Assembly: GCA_017451485.1 (NCBI GenBank)
Contig: JAFTOG010000040.1
Location: forward strand, 1 to 64,000
DNA length: 64,000 nt
Source of the DNA: Clostridia bacterium
GTDB lineage: Bacteria > Bacillota > Clostridia > Oscillospirales > CAG-272
Direction of reading: 5' to 3'
The notes below the pieces were generated by a model that saw only the letters and a program-made list of their open reading frames with translations, did not search any database and was not told the origin of the DNA. Shown here piece after piece: positions 52,964 to 62,128 of this stretch. How positions within the stretch are numbered: position 1 is the stretch's first letter; each line of letters starts with the position of its first letter. A program made the translations under genes and the position numbers.

Positions 52964-54022
52964 ATGGAAATTTATCGCATCCACTACCAGATTAATGAAG
53001 AAGCAAAGGTATCAAATCCCACGGAATTTGACAGCTTTTTGACTGCAGAATCCATAATGAGGAATATGATTGCTAAGCAAGGCAGACAGATGAATGTTGC
53101 ATCGTATATTTCTGCCATTCGGAAGGGAAACAATCCTGAATACCGTTCTCTTATTGCTGATGTACTGGAGAATTTGTTTTCGGAATCCGAACCGATGTCA
53201 CCCGAAAGGATAAAGCAGATGAAGGAAACCATTGAGGATTTCAATCTTGATTGCCGTTGGGGAGATCGGGAGCCTGTAGACAATTTCCGTGCAAAAATTG
53301 ACGGAAGAGCCGTTATTTTCGATTTTCTTTTTGATCAGCACTTGCATTTTGAGTTTGATGTAAAGTCCGATGCCACTGATGGCACGGTCATTTACAGTTA
53401 CCTTTTTATAAAGGATAGAAAATGCAAGCTTTTGGTCTCCGTTGACATTGATATCAAGGAAGATAATATGCCACAAAACAGATCCAACAGTGCATCGATA
53501 CTGCTTGTCTACAGGACGCTGATCAATGATGCTCTTGAGGTCAAGGAGGCAATAGAAAAGCATCATATGATTCCCGGTAATGTGCTTAGGGGAATTACAC
53601 CTAAAAAAATCAGTGAGGCATGTGAGGGTCTCTCGGTGGAAACTGTTGTCAAGCATATCAAAACATTAAAAATGCTGGGCATTCCTATAAAGCTGTATAA
53701 AGCATCCAAATATGATAAGGAGATTGCAAAGCAACTGCTGATACGCTGTGATGAGGGTTATGAAATTGACATTGATTTTTTTGACAAGGTTCCAAAGCCA
53801 ATCGACGCAAGTGCATTTGGAATTCATGTAAATCCCATTTTGGTGTTATTTGTATTGAAAACATCAAACAAGCCCATGCGTCAAGATGATATCATTAAAA
53901 GGATTAAAGAAGAATACAAGGTTTCGATCGCACGTGCCGCCGTAGGAAGGCATATTAATATGTTGAAAATAATTGGTCACTCAATTAAAAAAAGCAAGGA
54001 CGGATATATCCTTGAAAAATAA
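52964..54022 (+). CDS. Two-helix-turn-helix-type protein, unknown (possible regulator)
   Basis: 352 residues from the ATG at 52964 after TTGGAGG; the TTG 12 bp upstream is inside that site. I recognise no named family. The middle (about 105-170) is a beta-rich domain ('HLHFEFDVKSDATDGTVIYSYLF'). The region 'ITPKKISEACEGLSVETVVKHIKTLKMLGIPI' (about 206-237) and the C-terminal 'QDDIIKRIKEEYKVSIARAAVGRHINMLKIIGHSIKKSKDGYIL' (about 307-350) both read like winged helix-turn-helix domains with a wing. The layout recalls WYL-type regulators, but the WYL motif is not seen. It is 11 bp before the next gene and probably regulates or works with it. Confidence 0.55.
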   Translation: MEIYRIHYQINEEAKVSNPTEFDSFLTAESIMRNMIAKQGRQMNVASYISAIRKGNNPEYRSLIADVLENLFSESEPMSPERIKQMKETIEDFNLDCRWGDREPVDNFRAKIDGRAVIFDFLFDQHLHFEFDVKSDATDGTVIYSYLFIKDRKCKLLVSVDIDIKEDNMPQNRSNSASILLVYRTLINDALEVKEAIEKHHMIPGNVLRGITPKKISEACEGLSVETVVKHIKTLKMLGIPIKLYKASKYDKEIAKQLLIRCDEGYEIDIDFFDKVPKPIDASAFGIHVNPILVLFVLKTSNKPMRQDDIIKRIKEEYKVSIARAAVGRHINMLKIIGHSIKKSKDGYILEK

Positions 54023-54033
54023 GGAGGATGGAA

Positions 54034-54870
54034 ATGATATACAACGGACATACCTATACAGCAGGTACAATCGGCAGAGATTTTACCTTTGGTGTGATGT
54101 GGCATACCTGTCCGGCAAGAGAACTTAATGTTACCAAGCCCGAGGATGTGATTCTTGCGGTCAACAATGCGTACCGTGACATGATGCCACGAACAATCAA
54201 CGGTCTTGGCTTATCAGGGCTTGACCAAATTCCTGTCAAAACGGTAAAAAACAAGGAAAAAAATGCCCTAAGGGACAGAAAAGCAGAACTGTTAGATGAG
54301 CTTAGAATGAATCTGGCAAGTAATATCATTACAAAGGTTTTTCTTGCCAATAGCGGCGTTGGAATATTCAATGACACTATTCATAAGGAGCTCTGTGAGG
54401 ATTTTATAAAGGATTTCGTAGCAAAGGCAACATTGTTAAATACTGCGATTGATTCCTTTAACACTATTCACAAGCTGCCCAAAAATAAAATCGTGGCAAC
54501 CGTTCAAATAGCAAGGATTACATACGGAAAAGCACAGAAAATCGTTAATATGACCATGAAACAGCTTTACTGTTTTGATAATGCACATCGTTACCGTAAA
54601 ACAGTATTCCAATTCTGTCATATTCCCCTCGACAGCGTTATTCTGGATTTTTTCAAGCTCGGTAACAATTTTGTATGGAGCAATCTCAATGCTGCTGATT
54701 ACGATATAGCTCAAAGGTCTTGCAAACAGCAATGGAAGGACAAAACCGACGCCGCCTGCATTTCGGGTGATTTTACAAGCTTGTTTTTTGCCGAATTTAT
54801 TATTTGGGACGCAGGAAGCGGAGGAAACGGAAAAAAGAAGGAAAACATAAATAGCATAATCATCAAGTAA
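54034..54870 (+). CDS. Unknown protein of the HTH-linked module
   Basis: 278 residues from the ATG at 54034, the start with proper spacing to AAGGAGG; the ATG at 54028 touches the site. No family is recognised. The N-terminus 'YNGHTYTAGTIGRDFTFGVMWHTCPA' is beta-like. The centre is helical and basic ('TVKNKEKNALRDRKAELLDELRMNLAS'). A segment 'RITYGKAQKIVNMTMKQLYCFDN' recalls small helical bundles. The end is Gly/Lys-rich and possibly disordered. No signal peptide or membrane span. It is 11 bp downstream of the HTH gene, with no terminator between, so the two form one unit. Confidence 0.55.
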   Translation: MIYNGHTYTAGTIGRDFTFGVMWHTCPARELNVTKPEDVILAVNNAYRDMMPRTINGLGLSGLDQIPVKTVKNKEKNALRDRKAELLDELRMNLASNIITKVFLANSGVGIFNDTIHKELCEDFIKDFVAKATLLNTAIDSFNTIHKLPKNKIVATVQIARITYGKAQKIVNMTMKQLYCFDNAHRYRKTVFQFCHIPLDSVILDFFKLGNNFVWSNLNAADYDIAQRSCKQQWKDKTDAACISGDFTSLFFAEFIIWDAGSGGNGKKKENINSIIIK

Positions 54871-54970
54871 TACCGCATTGTTAATTGTTCCATCATTTGC
54901 TCAGTTCAGTAAACGATATATTGGCAAGGAGGATAATGGCTGATTATAATGCTTGAAGGGAGGGTTACAT

Positions 54971-55213
54971 ATGGGACGAGGAACAACCTATTACACGATT
55001 TACCACACGGGTGGAAAAACACACATTCTTGTCTATGGTGAGCATGATGCTATTGAGCAGTTCAGAAAGAACTACCCCGACTATACGATTGAAAATCGTG
55101 GAAGGTGTGCATTGATTAAAATAACAAGCCCATTTGAGCCTAAAATAGTAGATAGTGAGCTTTACGCAAGAGGCTCATCAGACGATAAAAGCAGAATAGC
55201 TTATCGAATGTGA
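54971..55213 (+). CDS. Small unknown protein of the module
   Basis: 80 residues from the ATG at 54971, which follows GGGAGG by 7 bp. It starts MGRGTTYYTIYHTGGKTHIL and continues with 'VYGEHDAIEQFRKNYPDYTIENRGRCALIKI'. The predicted beta-alpha-beta pattern would suit a small ferredoxin-like or single-strand-binding fold, but no family is recognised. It is 100 bp after the preceding gene. The gap has no terminator or promoter that I recognise. Confidence 0.5.
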   Translation: MGRGTTYYTIYHTGGKTHILVYGEHDAIEQFRKNYPDYTIENRGRCALIKITSPFEPKIVDSELYARGSSDDKSRIAYRM

Positions 55214-55325
55214 CAAAATAGATAAAATATATTTATTAGCTTTGGCGAGAAATACAAAATCATATTGAGTGCGTAAGTGTAATGATAAGTTTAATTATTG
55301 TTACAAATAGAAAACTACCTCGGTA

Positions 55326-55354
55326 TTGAACTTGCATAAAGTCAATGGTATAAT
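55326..55354 (+). promoter_or_regulatory. Promoter of the small zinc-ribbon gene
   Basis: TTGAAC (55326-55331), 17-bp spacer, TATAAT (55349-55354). The gene start is 36 bp downstream with AAAGGAGA before it. Confidence 0.65.
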
Positions 55355-55389
55355 AGAAGTAGCAAAAGGAAAGGAGATTTGCTATAGTT

Positions 55390-55701
55390 ATGGGATATAA
55401 AATGGAAATACCTGTGGGTATGATATTTAGAAAAATGTATTGTAGATATTGTGGCGAAAGGCTTAAAAGACATAAAGCTACAGATGTTTACACTTCGTCA
55501 GACCCAAATTTTTCAAGAACTATGAAAATCAGATCGGCTGGACATAGAATAGTTAATATAGGTAGTCAAACATCGGTAACATATATTTATAAATGTCCAA
55601 ATTGCAATAAACAATCAACATATGATGAGCAATTATTATTTTCAAAAATTCAAAAAAGATTAGGTAAAAAAATATTGTCTGATGACGAGATTAATAATTG
55701 A
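55390..55701 (+). CDS. Small zinc-ribbon protein, unknown
   Basis: 103 residues. 'MYCRYCGERLKRHKA' near residue 13 and 'YKCPNCNKQSTYDEQ' near residue 66 give four Cys in two CxxC knuckles that probably bind one zinc. The intervening 45 residues are basic with beta character. The family is not recognised; such ribbons occur in many small Firmicutes proteins. AAAGGAG precedes the ATG and it has its own promoter. It is the last gene before a hairpin-rich repeat region. Confidence 0.6.
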   Translation: MGYKMEIPVGMIFRKMYCRYCGERLKRHKATDVYTSSDPNFSRTMKIRSAGHRIVNIGSQTSVTYIYKCPNCNKQSTYDEQLLFSKIQKRLGKKILSDDEINN

Positions 55702-55962
55702 AATTTCTATGAAATGGCCTGTGGCGTGTGCTTGTATATATGATATACAAGTGGCTCAGCTTAGCTCGGCGAAAAAATAAAAAGCCGCTTACTCTTGCAG
55801 GCAAGAGTAAGCGGGAAGGCTTCTGCGGAGCTATTTCGTCTAACCTCCTGTGAGCCATTATATTTGAGTGTCGAACTATTTAATAGATATATTTTTAATT
55901 GAATAATACAAAATAGCTTTACTTTTAATTTTCACAAACGGTATAAGTCAAAGCAAAACTTC
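55702..55962. repeat. Hairpin-rich intergenic repeat region, left of the GH36 gene
   Basis: Contains CTTGTATA/TATACAAG (about 55732-55752), a strong stem CCGCTTACTCTTG with its complement at 55785-55814 that may end the upstream transcript, and a direct repeat TGAGCCATTATATTTGAGTG at 55851-55870 (extending to 55883) that recurs at 57975. No ORF. Confidence 0.55.
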
Positions 55963-57687
55963 CTATTTTATAAAAATCATACCGCAGTTTTGCACGGGTA
56001 CACGGTGGATGCCCTTGTGCAATATGCCACTTTCATAGCATTCTCCAAAAATATTGTTAAGCTCAAATTTTCTGTCCTCATTGACTTGTAGGAAGATACC
56101 CTCTTCACCGGTAGAATTAAAAATATAGGCTTTTTCGCCGTTTTCAACGGTAATTGGTTGAGCCTGATACAAAACGACGACACTTTCTCCGTCTTTTTTT
56201 GATTTCGCTACTGTATAGTTGGCATCTACTCCCCATAGCTCAAGCTCTCCGCCAAGCAAGGTTTCTTGATGATTACGCCAGAAGGAAAGGAATGCTTTAA
56301 GAAGCTTTTTATGTTCATCGGTTATATTATCAAAACGAACCGAGATTTGAGGAACGCTGAACATAATTGCAAGTAACTGATACATAATACCTTCGTTTGT
56401 ATCATTCTTATTCCACATAAGCATATCGCTATGCACAGGTGTATCACCTGAGGTCAGACGTAAATTAAGTGATCCAACACGGTTGAAAATAGCGTCATTT
56501 GGACAATCGGCTACACGCAAGAAATTAGCGTACTGTGTAAGCACAGGACCTACATAGGATTGGCGAAATTCTATCATAATTTCGGGGTTGATTTTCTTAA
56601 GCTCAGTTGTTGCCTCACTAAGCAGACGCTGTAAAGCTACATCAACGGAGACTGTATCCATTTTGTCATATTCACAAGAGCTTTCCTCACCGGGCAAAAA
56701 GCGGTCAATAAAATCAAGCTTTAAGCCGTCTAAATTATATTTTTTTACATAGTTGCAATATGTATCAATCAAAAACCTGCGAATCTCGGGGAAGCGAGGG
56801 TCAAGAACAGCGGCTTTAACACCCGGACGGTAGCAAAGATATCTACCCTTAAAGTGCTCATAATTTTTACTGTTAAAGCCTACAAACGGAACTGAAAACC
56901 ATATCATAAATTTCATTCCGAGCTTGTGTATCTCGTTAACGAAGTGTGCCATATCAGGTATTTTATTTTTGGAAATTTCCCAGTCACCGCAAAACATTGC
57001 AAAGCTGTCACTGTAAGAATCAGTATACCATCCTGCATCTACGATTACAGTTTCCATACCAAGCTCTTTGGCTGTTTTGCACTCGTAAATTATATCCTCG
57101 GGAATTGTTTTTGTATGAAAGCTGTACCAACAAGAGTAGAGAGGTAAGAGTGCTTCCCTTGGAATATGTGCACTTTTATAACCAAGCTCTGTCCACCAGG
57201 TCTTAGAGTCCTTTACAGATTTGTAGAAGGGAATATTACGTCGGTCAATTCTGATAATTACTTCGTATTTCTTCATTTCGGGGCAGATTTTGGTGAATAA
57301 ATTGATTTTGAAGCGAAGGCATCCGTTTTCCTCTACCACTCCCGTCATAATTTCCGCAGGGCAGGTAGGGTCAGACAATGCAACCGTTATCCTATTTTTA
57401 TTTGCCTTACTGTAAACGCATATAAGAGGCATACCGCTTGCCACTTCGCTTTCGTTTATACACATTCCCCATTCGGGAGTCAGATTATGCTTCCCAAAGG
57501 ATTTGGATGACCAAAAGCCATACATATCGACCTGGTCCTCTTCCCAAATTATTGAATACACGCTGGGATGAGTGGGCTGAGAAAATTCTATTTTAAGCTT
57601 ATATTCACAGATTTCTCCGTCCTTTATTTGTATAAGCTTCTCATTTGCAATCTTATTTTCAGTTTCGATTTTCAATCCGTTCAGCAT
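55963..57687 (-). CDS. GH36-family alpha-galactosidase-like glycosidase
   Basis: 574 residues with no signal peptide. The barrel includes 'YSCWYSFHTKTIPEDII', 'VIVDAGWYTDSY', the nucleophile in GLKLDFIDRF (D325) and the acid/base in RVADCPND (D394), the order and spacing of GH36. The N-terminal beta domain is short, as in the small GH36 at 35375-37123, but these two are only loosely alike. 'FRQSYVGPVLTQYANFLR' just before the acid/base is in the usual position. The start has only a weak ribosome site (GGAAGG). The gene stands alone between two copies of a direct repeat, so it may have moved as a unit. Confidence 0.82.
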   Translation of the reverse strand: MLNGLKIETENKIANEKLIQIKDGEICEYKLKIEFSQPTHPSVYSIIWEEDQVDMYGFWSSKSFGKHNLTPEWGMCINESEVASGMPLICVYSKANKNRITVALSDPTCPAEIMTGVVEENGCLRFKINLFTKICPEMKKYEVIIRIDRRNIPFYKSVKDSKTWWTELGYKSAHIPREALLPLYSCWYSFHTKTIPEDIIYECKTAKELGMETVIVDAGWYTDSYSDSFAMFCGDWEISKNKIPDMAHFVNEIHKLGMKFMIWFSVPFVGFNSKNYEHFKGRYLCYRPGVKAAVLDPRFPEIRRFLIDTYCNYVKKYNLDGLKLDFIDRFLPGEESSCEYDKMDTVSVDVALQRLLSEATTELKKINPEIMIEFRQSYVGPVLTQYANFLRVADCPNDAIFNRVGSLNLRLTSGDTPVHSDMLMWNKNDTNEGIMYQLLAIMFSVPQISVRFDNITDEHKKLLKAFLSFWRNHQETLLGGELELWGVDANYTVAKSKKDGESVVVLYQAQPITVENGEKAYIFNSTGEEGIFLQVNEDRKFELNNIFGECYESGILHKGIHRVPVQNCGMIFIK

Positions 57688-58256
57688 AGTGAAGCCTTCC
57701 TTGTTTTTATTTGAAATTTAAATCACCGTAGATTATATTCATTTTATCACATTACTTGTAAATTGTCAATTCGATACATACAGACCATCAACAAAATAAA
57801 AAGGACACTCGTTTGAGTGTCTGTAACCCGTACGGGAGGATGTTTTTCCTTTAATTTTTAGAAAGGTCGTGGCGAGCCATGAACCACGAACCCGACCCTC
57901 GCAAACGAGAGGATAGATTAGCGAAGCATACGGACACAAAAAACATGTACCTTGCGTACCCGTTTCCTTTATGGTGAGCCACTATATTTGAGTGTTGAAC
58001 TAATTAACTTATAACGAAGAAATATCTCTCTCAAAAAAGTCCAATCTTTTTGGAATGAATTTTTTTCTGTCAAGACCTCATATATATCGTATCTAACACT
58101 TACATGATGCTTTAACTAAAACCAATACATTAAAGCCACTTGAAAAATAGTGGCTTTAGTTTTTGATTTGGAAATTGAAAATTAGCACTTGAAATTTATA
58201 TCATTCCATGTCTACTTGACCGGGAACACATAAGTTATACACTTTTTTGGAGATTT
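57688..58256. repeat. Repeat-rich intergenic region, right of the GH36 gene
   Basis: 569 bp with no ORF. It holds a hairpin GACACTC/GAGTGTC (about 57802-57820), a G+C-rich patch with GTGG...CCAC and CTCGCAAACGAG pairs (57868-57912), and at 57975-58007 the direct repeat seen at 55851-55883. The A+T-rich remainder up to the AraC gene (convergent end) shows no promoter that I can support. Confidence 0.55.
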
Positions 58257-59081
58257 TTATTTTAGCAAATCCCTGTATGCTTTCGGTGTCATATTTGTTA
58301 ATTGATGAAAAACTTTTATAAAATAGCTTGTGACAGAAAATCCACATTCTAACCCTATTTCCGTTATGCTTTTGTCTGTCAGTGCAAGAAGTTTTTTTGC
58401 GTTTTCAATTCTAATTTGATTAACACATTGTATAAAGGTTGTATGATTATATTTTTGTATTGCTTTAGCTAAACCACTATAGCTGATATTAAACTGCCTT
58501 GCAATTTTATATGGGGAAAGCTCATCCATATAGTGTGCTTCAATATACTTATATATTATTGAAGCTGTTTTATTTTGAGATCTTTTATCGAGGTCTATTC
58601 CCATACTGTTCCAATATCGGATTAAAAAAGCATATATTTGCAACAAAAGAGATTTTGCCATTAAATCCTCAGAGTAAATAAGGTTAGCCTCTGTATGCTC
58701 ATTAAAATCCTCAATAAGCCCTGGAATAGGGGTGTTTTCAAGATTATGGAATACGCAAAAAGGAAGCACACTACTGGGTAAAGAAAGACCTATACCACCA
58801 GAGCCAAGGCAATTTTCCCTAAAGCCAAGCACTATTTTTTCAGCAGTATCATCCTCACAATTACAGCAATGCAGCTGCTTTGGCGGAATAAAAACCATAG
58901 AGCCTTTTTTTAACGTATGCCAGGAATCGTTAAACATTATATTGAACTTGCCCTTTAAGACAAAAATAATTTCTGCACCACTATGCCAATGAGGCGGTGT
59001 TTTGTTAGAGCCATATTGATAGTCACTGCAATAGTTATTGCTTACGTCAAGGTCAAATGCCTTAGGTAAAAAATTATCCAT
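58257..59081 (-). CDS. AraC-family transcriptional regulator
   Basis: 274 residues. An N-terminal cupin ('TPPHWHSGAEIIFVLKGKFNIMFNDSWHTLKKGSMVFIPPKQLHCC') would bind a sugar. The C-terminal 100 residues carry the two AraC helix-turn-helix motifs: 'SPYKIARQFNISYSGLAKAIQKY' and 'SITEIGLECGFSVTSYFIKVFHQLTNMTPKAYR'. It is divergent from the DMT permease and GH20-like genes, across a 120-bp gap, and most likely activates these and perhaps its own gene in response to an imported saccharide. The ribosome site is weak (GAGG). Confidence 0.93.
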   Translation of the reverse strand: MDNFLPKAFDLDVSNNYCSDYQYGSNKTPPHWHSGAEIIFVLKGKFNIMFNDSWHTLKKGSMVFIPPKQLHCCNCEDDTAEKIVLGFRENCLGSGGIGLSLPSSVLPFCVFHNLENTPIPGLIEDFNEHTEANLIYSEDLMAKSLLLQIYAFLIRYWNSMGIDLDKRSQNKTASIIYKYIEAHYMDELSPYKIARQFNISYSGLAKAIQKYNHTTFIQCVNQIRIENAKKLLALTDKSITEIGLECGFSVTSYFIKVFHQLTNMTPKAYRDLLK

Positions 59082-59203
59082 AAAAACCTCAAATTATAGA
59101 TTTGTTGTATTTTTTGCTATATCTATTATATCATCAATCGCTTGGAAATGTTATAATATTTTTTGATAAATATAAAAAACAGTTAGAAGGTTACCAAAAT
59201 TCT

Positions 59204-60097
59204 ATGAAAATATATTTAATATTAGCCTTATCAACCCTGTTAGCTACAGGAAAGGCGTTGTTTTGCAAAGCATTAGGAACAGGTAAGTACTCAAAAAAGG
59301 AAACCGCAATATTAAATTTCAAGGCACTTTTTGTTGCATTTGCTTGCTCACTATTTTTTGTTTCTGACGAAATTTATAAACTCTTTAAAATATCGATATT
59401 TTCTATTGTCCTTTCTATATTCTTCGGTATATCTGTAGCAATAACTCAAATTATGCAATCAAAGGCAATGGGAAATGGACCTGCATCCTTAGTATCGCTT
59501 GTATATTCCTGTGGTTTTTTAGTGCCTATTTTTTACGGATTGCTTTTTTGGAATGAAAGCGTGTCTGTTTATCAATGGCTGGGAATTCTTTTACTTGTAA
59601 TAGCCTTGTGCTTAATAGTATGTAAAGGAGAAAAGGGTGGGAGAATGGTTGCTTGGCTTCCGTTTGCGATTATAGCTATGCTTGGCTCGGGTGTTAACGC
59701 AATATTTCAAAAAACACACCAGCATTCTTTATTTGCTGATGAGCTGCAATTGTTTTTAGTTTACTCCTTGTTTTTTTCATCATTATTTACAGGCATAGTG
59801 TCTTTAGTAATTCACAGAAGAGAAGAGAGTGATCCCGGTTTATCAAAAAAACAGCAAGTAATAAAAAAGGTAATAGTTCCACTATGCCTCGGTATATGTG
59901 TGGGGCTGCTGAATTTTTTGAATTTGAATTTATCGGGAAAGCTACCTTCTATAATACTATTTCCTGTTTATAATGTAGGAAGTATGCTTTTGTCAAGCCT
60001 TATATCATCACTAATATATAAGGATAAGCCAACAAAAAGACAGGGAGTTGGCTTTGTTATAGGAATAGTGGCAATTTTAATAGTTGGAATTTTTTGA
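59204..60097 (+). CDS. DMT-superfamily (EamA-like) permease
   Basis: 297 residues from the ATG at 59204, giving ten hydrophobic segments, the normal EamA number and size. An upstream in-frame start would only add a poorly conserved tail; the ribosome site AGAAGG is distant, so the start is less sure. 'MGNGPASLVSLVYSCGFLVPIFYGLLFWNESV' and 'LPSIILFPVYNVGSMLLSSLISSLIYKDKPTKRQGVGFVIGI' are the two repeat ends typical of EamA. Direction and substrate are unknown; its pairing with a GH20-like hydrolase 12 bp downstream and an AraC regulator suggests sugar or sugar-derivative transport. Confidence 0.85.
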   Translation: MKIYLILALSTLLATGKALFCKALGTGKYSKKETAILNFKALFVAFACSLFFVSDEIYKLFKISIFSIVLSIFFGISVAITQIMQSKAMGNGPASLVSLVYSCGFLVPIFYGLLFWNESVSVYQWLGILLLVIALCLIVCKGEKGGRMVAWLPFAIIAMLGSGVNAIFQKTHQHSLFADELQLFLVYSLFFSSLFTGIVSLVIHRREESDPGLSKKQQVIKKVIVPLCLGICVGLLNFLNLNLSGKLPSIILFPVYNVGSMLLSSLISSLIYKDKPTKRQGVGFVIGIVAILIVGIF

Positions 60098-60109
60098 TAG
60101 GAGAAATAT

Positions 60110-61132
60110 ATGGAATTTTCTTGGAAAACAAAAGGCATAGTGCTAACATCACCTCTTTCTGAGGAAATAGATGATGTTATAAAATTTATTGATGAATATT
60201 TGGCACCCCGTGGCTTTAATATGATAGTAATCCAGGTAAGATATCGCTATCAGTTCAGTAGTCACCCGGAGGTGTGGGGATATGATCCACTTTCTGCAGA
60301 GAATGTAAAAAAACTGTTAGAGGTATGCAGGAAAAACAATATAAAATTAGTGCCTAAAATGAACCTGATTGGTCATCAATCAGGTTTTCACAATGAGCCA
60401 ACTGACGGTATACTACACGGGCATAATGCGGTTTTGTCCGATATATGTGACGGACTTTTGCGAGCATATCCTCATTTTGATGAACAGTGTGGTATAAAGG
60501 AAATTCTTTATTCACGAAGCATATGTCTAAGCAGCAGAGAGGCAAAAGCTGTTGTTTGCGAGCTGATAGATGAGCTAATGGATGTTTTTGAAGCAAATAT
60601 GATACATATTGGCTGTGACGAAGCATTTAACATCGGAATGTGTCCAAAGTGTTCAAAAATATCTAAGGGTGAGCTTTTTGCAGATTGGGTAAATAATATA
60701 AATGATTATGTAAAAAATCGAGGCGGAACAGTTTTAGTGTGGGGAGATAGGCTTCTTTCTGCAAAGGAAACAGGCTACAACAGATGGGAAGCCTCTGATG
60801 ACGGCAGCGATAGTGCTATTGATATGCTCTCAAAGGATATCGTTATATGCGATTGGCATTATGATAAATATGAAAAATATCCCTCGATAGATATTTTTGC
60901 AAATAAGGGTTATAAAATAATGGTTAGCCCTTGGAGAGATAAAGAAAACCTTGAAGCGTTTTTAAGCTATGCAGGGGAGCACGATATGGGACATATAAAC
61001 GGTGTTCTTATGACTACCTGGTGTGCTTCAGGGGATTTAGCAAAAAGACTTTTATATGGTGAAAAGGGAAGGTGGCTTCACATCGAGCAAATAGCAAGCA
61101 CCATCAATGAAATTTTTCCCTTGCTAAAATAA
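60110..61132 (+). CDS. GH20-like beta-N-acetylhexosaminidase
   Basis: 340 residues, only the catalytic barrel without the N-terminal GH20b domain. The catalytic pair is in HIGCDEAF (D170, E171), the GH20 signature. 'YLAPRGFNMIVIQVRYRYQFS' begins the barrel and 'VLMTTWCASGDL' near the end holds the substrate-binding Trp. GH20 enzymes use substrate-assisted catalysis on terminal GlcNAc or GalNAc. There is no signal peptide, so the substrate is expected to be taken up first, perhaps by the neighbouring permease. AGGAG precedes the ATG. Confidence 0.85.
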   Translation: MEFSWKTKGIVLTSPLSEEIDDVIKFIDEYLAPRGFNMIVIQVRYRYQFSSHPEVWGYDPLSAENVKKLLEVCRKNNIKLVPKMNLIGHQSGFHNEPTDGILHGHNAVLSDICDGLLRAYPHFDEQCGIKEILYSRSICLSSREAKAVVCELIDELMDVFEANMIHIGCDEAFNIGMCPKCSKISKGELFADWVNNINDYVKNRGGTVLVWGDRLLSAKETGYNRWEASDDGSDSAIDMLSKDIVICDWHYDKYEKYPSIDIFANKGYKIMVSPWRDKENLEAFLSYAGEHDMGHINGVLMTTWCASGDLAKRLLYGEKGRWLHIEQIASTINEIFPLLK

Positions 61133-61296
61133 ATATTTTGTATGTAAAAATAATATAAAATTTCGAGGAAAATATGAAAATGTATCTGTTAACACTAGTG
61201 CTTACAATACTGTGTGTTAGCATTTGCAATTTCCATAGGTGCAGATCGTATACAGTATCCGGCAACGAATAGTATTAATCCACATACGAATAAGCA

Positions 61297-61482
61297 GTAA
61301 ACGGTGATACAATCATAATTTATGACAAGCTTACCTGCGATATCCAAGCAACAAAAAGCGTTGCCTATATCTTAAAGGCAGATTGGTAAAAAGCAAGCCT
61401 TGTTATCAATCAGTCAAATGTTGAGGATTATTTTATTGCTGACGTTGGAGACTACAAAATTATGCCAAAAATACTCGAATAA
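61297..61482 (+). pseudogene. Short gene remnant with one in-frame stop
   Basis: Sixty-two codons read VNGDTIIIYDKLTCDIQATK and 'SVAYILKADW', then a TAA, then 'KASLVINQSNVEDYFIADVGDYKIMPKILE' and a stop. Both sides have plausible coding composition in one frame, as expected for the end of a decayed gene. The family cannot be named; the beta-strand pattern would suit the end of an exported or lyase-type protein. Confidence 0.4.
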
Positions 61483-61715
61483 CACAAATCCCGATGAAAC
61501 CTTAACAGAGGCTCATCGGGACTTTCTATTATATGGCTTAAAAATAAGAACCGAACACCCAATTCTTACGAATTGTGAACAAAGTGCAAAGGAGAAATCA
61601 AATAGCATTTCTCCGTGTCCGAACATTATTACTGGCGTAATGAAAATAACCCAAAGCGATTTTTCAGCCATCTTTGAGCTTTGAGAATTATATTGAGAAA
61701 AGAAAAATAAAAAAG

Positions 61716-61748
61716 TATAACCAATCGAGGTTCGACTGGTTATACTAT
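61716..61748 (-). terminator. Terminator of the DUF952 gene
   Basis: GTATAACCA pairs with TGGTTATAC around an 11-base loop; on the minus strand it is followed by T6. It ends 30 bp after the stop codon. Confidence 0.7.
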
Positions 61749-61777
61749 GGTGAATTAAGATTAATGTAAATCGAAAA

Positions 61778-62128
61778 TTAATAATTAAGTTTTAATTCTT
61801 CATTTGGTATCCATTCCTTTGTATCACTCCAAAGGTGTGGCAGAACGTCAACAATAGCGTTTTTATTGAGAAGTCCGTATATATGAGGGAAAGCGACGCC
61901 ACCATTTCTTAAATCTTCCCAAACAATTTTTGGTGTAACCTTGCTTGTATCAATGACAAGTAGTACCATTTCATCTGTTTCGTTTTTAAAATTAGGTGCT
62001 ACGAGATGATATGTATCCAGATCAGAACAATGAATAAAACCAAATTTTTCAAGAGAAGCTTCGCCATAAAAATCTTTATTTTCATATGTGTTCCAAAGTG
62101 CTTTTGTTAATGCGTGTAAGATTATCAT
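61778..62128 (-). CDS. DUF952-family protein
   Basis: 116 residues, the usual size of DUF952 (PF06108) proteins. The pattern 'ILHALTKALWNTYENKDFYGEASLEKFGFIHCSDLD' followed by 'LLVIDTSKVTPKIVWEDLRNGGVAFPHIYGLLNKNAIVDV' is the whole conserved domain, with 'GFIHCS' and 'FPHIYG' as the signature. The family's function is unknown; some annotations call it glutathione-S-transferase-like without proof. A small barrel related to ADP-ribose-binding or ribosyltransferase folds is suspected. Single gene with its own terminator; no neighbours suggest a role. Confidence 0.88.
   Translation of the reverse strand: MIILHALTKALWNTYENKDFYGEASLEKFGFIHCSDLDTYHLVAPNFKNETDEMVLLVIDTSKVTPKIVWEDLRNGGVAFPHIYGLLNKNAIVDVLPHLWSDTKEWIPNEELKLNY

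Larger units (their letters stand above)
61133..61777. other. Degenerate region after the GH20-like gene
   Basis: Besides the remnant at 61297-61482, a short frame from 61173 (MKMYLLTLVLTILCVSICNF) looks like a signal peptide without a mature protein. Inverted repeats CCCGATGA/TCATCGGG (61491-61521) may act as a terminator. A terminator for the minus-strand DUF952 gene lies at 61716-61748. The rest shows no supported gene. Confidence 0.4.

Noticed and set aside
61400..61684. 94-codon frame after the GH20-like gene
   Set aside because: It runs through a hairpin and over the better remnant frame; no ribosome site or plausible composition.
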